Shown here piece after piece: positions 6,396 through 8,933 of a DNA stretch of 8,933 nucleotides (position 1 is the stretch's first letter; each line of letters begins with the position of its first letter). The notes below the pieces were generated by a model, which saw only the letters and a list, made by a program, of their open reading frames with translations, searched no databases and was not told the origin of the DNA. Position numbers and translations under genes: made by a program. The stretch is from Gammaproteobacteria bacterium. Its GTDB lineage: Bacteria; Pseudomonadota; Gammaproteobacteria; Enterobacterales; Kangiellaceae. The stretch spans positions 1 to 8,933 of the forward strand of contig JABXIW010000330.1 of assembly GCA_013372875.1 (NCBI GenBank), given 5' to 3'.

Positions 6396-6788
6396 ATGCC
6401 CAAAAGTGCCAAAACCGTTTTAGCCATTAACTCCATCATTATGATTGCTTTGTTGATTTTAGCTTTTCAGGTCTATATGAATTGGCAGTCGGAATATTTT
6501 ATGGCCTATTTAAGCGCGGCGGTTATTGGCGGCTTGTTCCTGTGCCAAATGGTGATTATGTATAAAGGACGCAAGCTGTGGAATATGCTCAGAGCCATTA
6601 TTTATGTTTTGGCGTTATTGGTGGCATTATTCTTTGTGGCGTCCCTAGCGGACTTATTTACCTTGGCAGGCTTCTTTAAATGCTTAGGTTCATTCCTATT
6701 GGCTTTTTATTTATTGGGTTTGCGCGGCTATCTTAATTCCAAAGGATTTTTGGGCTATTTCACAGGTTTGGAGCAGGGAGAAGACTAG
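6396..6788 (+). CDS. Four-helix inner membrane protein, unknown function
   Basis: I do not recognise the family. The product is 130 residues and mostly hydrophobic, with four predicted membrane helices at about 7-28, 36-55, 66-87 and 92-110. Short basic loops (YKGRKLWNMLR, 56-66; LRGYLNSKGF, 109-118) suggest that both sit on the cytoplasmic side. There are no obvious catalytic or metal-binding motifs. AGAGAAG at 6382-6388 supports the ATG at 6396. It follows gloA after 28 bases, so it is likely the second gene of a gloA operon. Its TAG stop (6786-6788) overlaps the stop of the convergent small membrane gene. Confidence 0.82.
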   Translation: MPKSAKTVLAINSIIMIALLILAFQVYMNWQSEYFMAYLSAAVIGGLFLCQMVIMYKGRKLWNMLRAIIYVLALLVALFFVASLADLFTLAGFFKCLGSFLLAFYLLGLRGYLNSKGFLGYFTGLEQGED

Positions 6789-6793
6789 TCTTC
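6780..6793. other. 14-bp perfect palindrome holding both stop codons of convergent genes
   Basis: GAAGACTAGTCTTC is self-complementary over 14 bases with no loop. Because of the symmetry, each strand reads GAA GAC TAG, so both convergent proteins end in Glu-Asp-stop. It has no T tract, and no other terminator is visible between the two genes. Confidence 0.7.
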
Positions 6794-6991
6794 TGTTACT
6801 TGCTCAGGCTTTGCAAGCGGAGCAAGTAGTACATATAAAATCCAGCCTAGCCATGATGCCCATACAATAGCTAAAGCCCAAAGCAGTTTCTCCTTGGGTT
6901 TTGCTCGTTTCGAAAAGACCAGCAAAATTAGCGGCAATAGCAATAAAATTACGATTAAGGGTTTAAACCAGTCGGGAAGCCAAGAATGCAT
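6785..6991 (-). CDS. Small two-helix membrane protein, unknown
   Basis: The product is 68 residues with two membrane helices, about 8-27 and 36-57, joined by a basic loop (SKRAKPKEK, 27-35). The second helix (KLLWALAIVWASWLGWILYVLLAP) resembles the short PLDc_N-type membrane domain, but that is a pattern impression only. It starts 14 bases after the elbB stop, with only a weak GAG-type ribosome site, so it is probably the last gene of the minus-strand elbB operon. Its stop lies in the shared 14-bp palindrome. Confidence 0.7.
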   Translation of the reverse strand: MHSWLPDWFKPLIVILLLLPLILLVFSKRAKPKEKLLWALAIVWASWLGWILYVLLAPLAKPEQVTED

Positions 6992-7005
6992 ATTTTGTTC
7001 GCTCG

Positions 7006-7656
7006 TTAGATTAGGGTTAACACTTCTCTAACCAGTGCATCAGCGCCCTTATAAATATCGGAAACTTTAGCATCCAGCATATAACAGGGCGTGGTAACGA
7101 CTTTATTGACGGAATCAACCACCACTTCGCCATGCGTAGTGTTGGAGTGACTAGCGCCTAAGGATTCCACTGCTTCGGCAACTCCTGAATCATCACCAAT
7201 GGTTAGGTTTACGTTAGGAATTAGTTTCGCCAAGATGACTGGCGCGATACATAAAGCGCCAATCGGCTTTTTTGCATCATGAGTTGCTCGAACAGCACTT
7301 TCGACCTCTGAGTTAATGCTGCAAGCTGGGCCATCAATAGCAAAACTGGATAGATTTAGCGCTGCGCCAAAACCACCAGGCATCACTAAAGCATCAAAAT
7401 CATCAATATTAAATTCTGATAATGGCTTAATATCGCCACGAGCAATACGTGCTGATTCCACTAACACATTACGGCTTTCCGAAACCTGTTCGCCAGTTAA
7501 GTGGTTTTGTACCTTAAATTGCTCTACATCAGGCGCAAAGCACTGATAGTTAGCTCCTTGTTGATCCAAAGCCAATAAAGTCATAACCGACTCTTGGATT
7601 TCAGCTCCATCTTGGAAACCGCAACCAGATAAAATTACTGCTATGTTTTTGCTCAT
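7006..7656 (-). CDS. elbB: DJ-1/PfpI family glyoxalase-like protein ElbB
   Basis: The product is 216 residues, the usual ElbB length, and is similar to E. coli ElbB (older names Elb2 and sigma cross-reacting protein 27A) over its whole length. E. coli ElbB is reported to have weak glyoxalase activity and has been linked to isoprenoid synthesis; the physiological role is unsettled. Diagnostic blocks are IAVILSGCGFQDGAEIQE (5-22), NHLTGEQVSESRNVLVESARIARG (51-74), VMPGGFGAALNLS (91-103) and LCIAPVILAK with the nucleophile Cys136. The acidic residue expected near the nucleophile is in DGAEI. An AGGA about 10 bases before the ATG supports the start. It lies 19 bases after the 115-residue gene and 14 before the 68-residue gene, so all three probably share one transcript. 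Confidence 0.94.
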   Translation of the reverse strand: MSKNIAVILSGCGFQDGAEIQESVMTLLALDQQGANYQCFAPDVEQFKVQNHLTGEQVSESRNVLVESARIARGDIKPLSEFNIDDFDALVMPGGFGAALNLSSFAIDGPACSINSEVESAVRATHDAKKPIGALCIAPVILAKLIPNVNLTIGDDSGVAEAVESLGASHSNTTHGEVVVDSVNKVVTTPCYMLDAKVSDIYKGADALVREVLTLI

Positions 7657-7675
7657 AATTTACTGTTCCTACTGC

Positions 7676-8023
7676 TTAAATTAGGGTGGCTGACTCGGCA
7701 AATATATCAAAACACCCTGATTCATCTAAAAATATTCTATAGTGTTTGAGTGCTTTCGGTGGATAGCCAGAAAGATCTCTTTTAAGAAATTGTTTAAGTT
7801 CTTTCGACTTTGGCAATTCTACAACCTTAAAATATGGTTCAATCATTGATTTATCACAATGGTATAATGCTGTGAATTGGTGGTATTTGACCTCATCAAA
7901 TTTAATAAGTTTATCGCCAACTTCATTAACTTCTACGGTTAAAAGAGCTTGTTTTCCTTCAGTATGAAATTTGCATCCTGAATAAAGCCCTGTATCAAAT
8001 TCCCCTAACTCTATTGTACTCAT
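7676..8023 (-). CDS. Hypothetical cytoplasmic protein
   Basis: I do not recognise this 115-residue protein. It has no signal peptide or membrane helix, mixed alpha/beta character, and three scattered cysteines (about 17, 56 and 104) that do not form a metal motif. The middle (KSKELKQFLKRDLSGYPPKALKHYRIF, about 72-98) is basic and the C-terminus (LDESGCFDIFAESATLI) acidic. GGATC with seven to ten bases to the ATG gives a modest ribosome site. A promoter with a perfect -35 lies directly upstream, so this is the first gene of the unit that continues into elbB 19 bases downstream. Its base composition is more AT-rich than elbB. Confidence 0.75.
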   Translation of the reverse strand: MSTIELGEFDTGLYSGCKFHTEGKQALLTVEVNEVGDKLIKFDEVKYHQFTALYHCDKSMIEPYFKVVELPKSKELKQFLKRDLSGYPPKALKHYRIFLDESGCFDIFAESATLI

Positions 8024-8052
8024 AATGATCCAAAATAATTATAGTTAGTGCT

Positions 8053-8082
8053 ATTAGAAATAAGACTTGAGTCTATTGTCAA
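8053..8082 (-). promoter_or_regulatory. Sigma70-type promoter of the elbB operon with palindromic spacer
   Basis: On the minus strand a perfect -35 TTGACA (8082-8077) is followed after 18 bases by TCTAAT (8058-8053, 5 of 6 to the -10 consensus). The predicted start is about 20-25 bases before the ATG at 8023. The spacer contains AGACTTGAGTCT (8063-8074), a 5-2-5 inverted repeat that could be an operator. Confidence 0.6.
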
Positions 8083-8166
8083 ATCCTTTAGAATTAGGGT
8101 ATCTATTGCTCAAGAAGGGGCGGCATTCTTAGTCAGCACCTTTGGCAATCATTATCAAAACTTTAT

Positions 8167-8188
8167 ATAAGCCGTTGGTATGGCTTAT
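8167..8188 (+). promoter_or_regulatory. thrS leader hairpin resembling a tRNA-Thr anticodon arm
   Basis: ATAAGCC (8167-8173) pairs perfectly with GGCTTAT (8182-8188). The eight-base loop GTTGGTAT contains TTGGTA, the central anticodon-loop sequence of tRNA-Thr(GGU). If G8174 and T8181 also pair, the loop is exactly UUGGUA. It ends 23 bases before the thrS ATG. In E. coli, ThrRS represses its own translation by binding a leader hairpin that mimics the tRNA-Thr anticodon arm, so this is a good candidate for the same control. The matching second hairpin of the E. coli operator is not clear; only a weak 5-bp stem (8112-8116 with 8126-8130) lies upstream. Confidence 0.6.
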
Positions 8189-8211
8189 TGAGAACAGAGA
8201 GAAAACAACAA

Positions 8212-8933
8212 ATGCCAGTCATTACATTACCTGATGGTAGCAAACGTGAGTTTGATGAATCGGTGTCGGTTTACGACGTAGCCCATAATATTAGTCCAGG
8301 CTTAGCTAAAGCAGCCTTAGCGGGGCGGGTCGATGGCGAGTTGGTGGATACCAGCTTCGTGATGGACAAAGATTCAAGTTTGGCGATTATTACTGATCGC
8401 GACGAAGATGGCTTAGAAGTAATCCGTCACTCAACCGCCCACTTATTAGCACAAGCGGTACAGCGATTACATAAAGATGTTCAGGTAACCATTGGGCCAG
8501 TGATTGATGATGGTTTTTATTATGACTTTGCCACAGAGAAGCCATTTACTGAGGAAGACCTAAAAGCGATCGAAAAAGAAATGACTAAGATCGTGAAAGA
8601 GAATATCAAGGTTGAGCGCTCAGTGATGGGGCGTGACGAAGCAGTTAAATTTTTCCGTGATATGGGCGAAGAATACAAAGCGGAAATCATTGAAGATATT
8701 CCAGCGGGCGAAGAATTGTCATTATATCGTCAGGGCGACTTTATCGATTTATGTCGTGGTCCACACGTGCCATCGACCGCTAAATTAAAAGCATTCAAGT
8801 TAATGAAGGTTGCCGGTGCTTATTGGCGTGGTGATTCGAATAACGCCATGTTGTCGCGTATTTATGGTACGGCTTGGACCAACAAAAATGATCTGAAAGA
8901 TTATTTACACCGTTTAGAAGAAGCGGAAAAGCG
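8212..8933 (+). CDS. thrS: Threonyl-tRNA synthetase, N-terminal part (3' end outside window)
   Basis: ThrRS charges tRNA-Thr. The window holds the first 240 codons of about 640. The TGS domain (about 1-61) begins [10 protein letters not shown] as in E. coli. The editing domain follows (about 63-224) and carries the zinc-like set HSTAHLL (His73, His77), Cys181 and His185 in DLCRGPHV, which clears Ser-tRNA-Thr. [16 protein letters not shown] and RIYGTAW are further strong family matches. The catalytic domain lies beyond the window. The ATG at 8212 fits the conserved N-terminus; AGAGAGA (8196-8202) is a weak ribosome site. It is divergent from the elbB operon across 188 bases. The leader hairpin suggests translational autoregulation. 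Confidence 0.97.
   Translation, partial: MPVITLPDGSKREFDESVSVYDVAHNISPGLAKAALAGRVDGELVDTSFVMDKDSSLAIITDRDEDGLEVIRHSTAHLLAQAVQRLHKDVQVTIGPVIDDGFYYDFATEKPFTEEDLKAIEKEMTKIVKENIKVERSVMGRDEAVKFFRDMGEEYKAEIIEDIPAGEELSLYRQGDFIDLCRGPHVPSTAKLKAFKLMKVAGAYWRGDSNNAMLSRIYGTAWTNKNDLKDYLHRLEEAEK

Noticed and set aside
7006..8100. Three occurrences of ATTAGGGT (about 7010, 7680 and 8093), two of them at gene ends
   Set aside because: The first two are the last codons (Leu-Ile-stop) of two genes and flanking bases differ; the spacing is irregular, so chance is the simpler explanation.
8142..8169. TTGGCA to TATATA as the thrS promoter
   Set aside because: The match is moderate with a 16-base spacer, and it would start transcription inside the leader hairpin; not listed as a feature, though it remains a competing possibility.
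1..8933. Search for CRISPR arrays, tRNA or rRNA genes, transposases, integrases and toxin-antitoxin pairs
   Set aside because: No regular repeat-spacer pattern, tRNA-like cloverleaf or recognisable protein of these types was found; the small unknown genes have no features that justify such a label.

Overview
The window reads as chromosomal DNA of a gammaproteobacterium with moderately AT-rich composition. GloA, RNase T, PyrC, ElbB and ThrS are all close to the E. coli proteins, and the pyrC-rnt pair is a known gammaproteobacterial neighbourhood. A marine genus such as Kangiella would fit, but I cannot prove that from the sequence. Most of the content is housekeeping or stress metabolism. I see no CRISPR array, transposase, integrase, phage gene, tRNA or rRNA.

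Layout from left to right. (1) 1-550 is the 3' part of a typical 2-Cys peroxiredoxin. It is followed by a long interrupted hairpin element (551-662) and a strong intrinsic terminator (681-711). (2) 748-1041 is a small two-helix membrane protein of unknown function, convergent with a minus-strand operon and sharing a bidirectional terminator with it. (3) 3049-1067 on the minus strand is a tight three-gene unit: an exported isoaspartyl peptidase/asparaginase, a glutathione S-transferase and a DoxX-like membrane protein, with gaps of 8 and 1 bases. (4) 3147-3435 is a Fur-box-like palindrome in front of an unrecognised 82-residue protein. (5) 3432-3605 is a broken extra copy of the 3' end of rnt, followed by a small lipoprotein gene, then intact rnt and pyrC, all on the minus strand. 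(6) 5975-6788 is gloA plus a four-helix membrane protein, divergent from pyrC. (7) 8023-6785 on the minus strand is an unknown 115-residue protein, elbB, and a 68-residue membrane protein, driven by a recognisable sigma70-type promoter. (8) From 8212 to the end is the 5' third of thrS, divergent from (7), preceded by a hairpin whose loop resembles the tRNA-Thr anticodon loop.

Several products share a theme of thiol, aldehyde and oxidative stress handling: peroxiredoxin, glutathione S-transferase, glyoxalase I and the DJ-1-like ElbB. They lie in separate transcription units, so a joint pathway is not shown.

The two signals most worth following are these. First, the duplicated 3' end of rnt: over 29 codons it differs from the intact gene by 13 bases, all of them silent, and it flanks a lipoprotein gene like a gene-end replacement. 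Second, the tRNA-Thr-like hairpin in the thrS leader.
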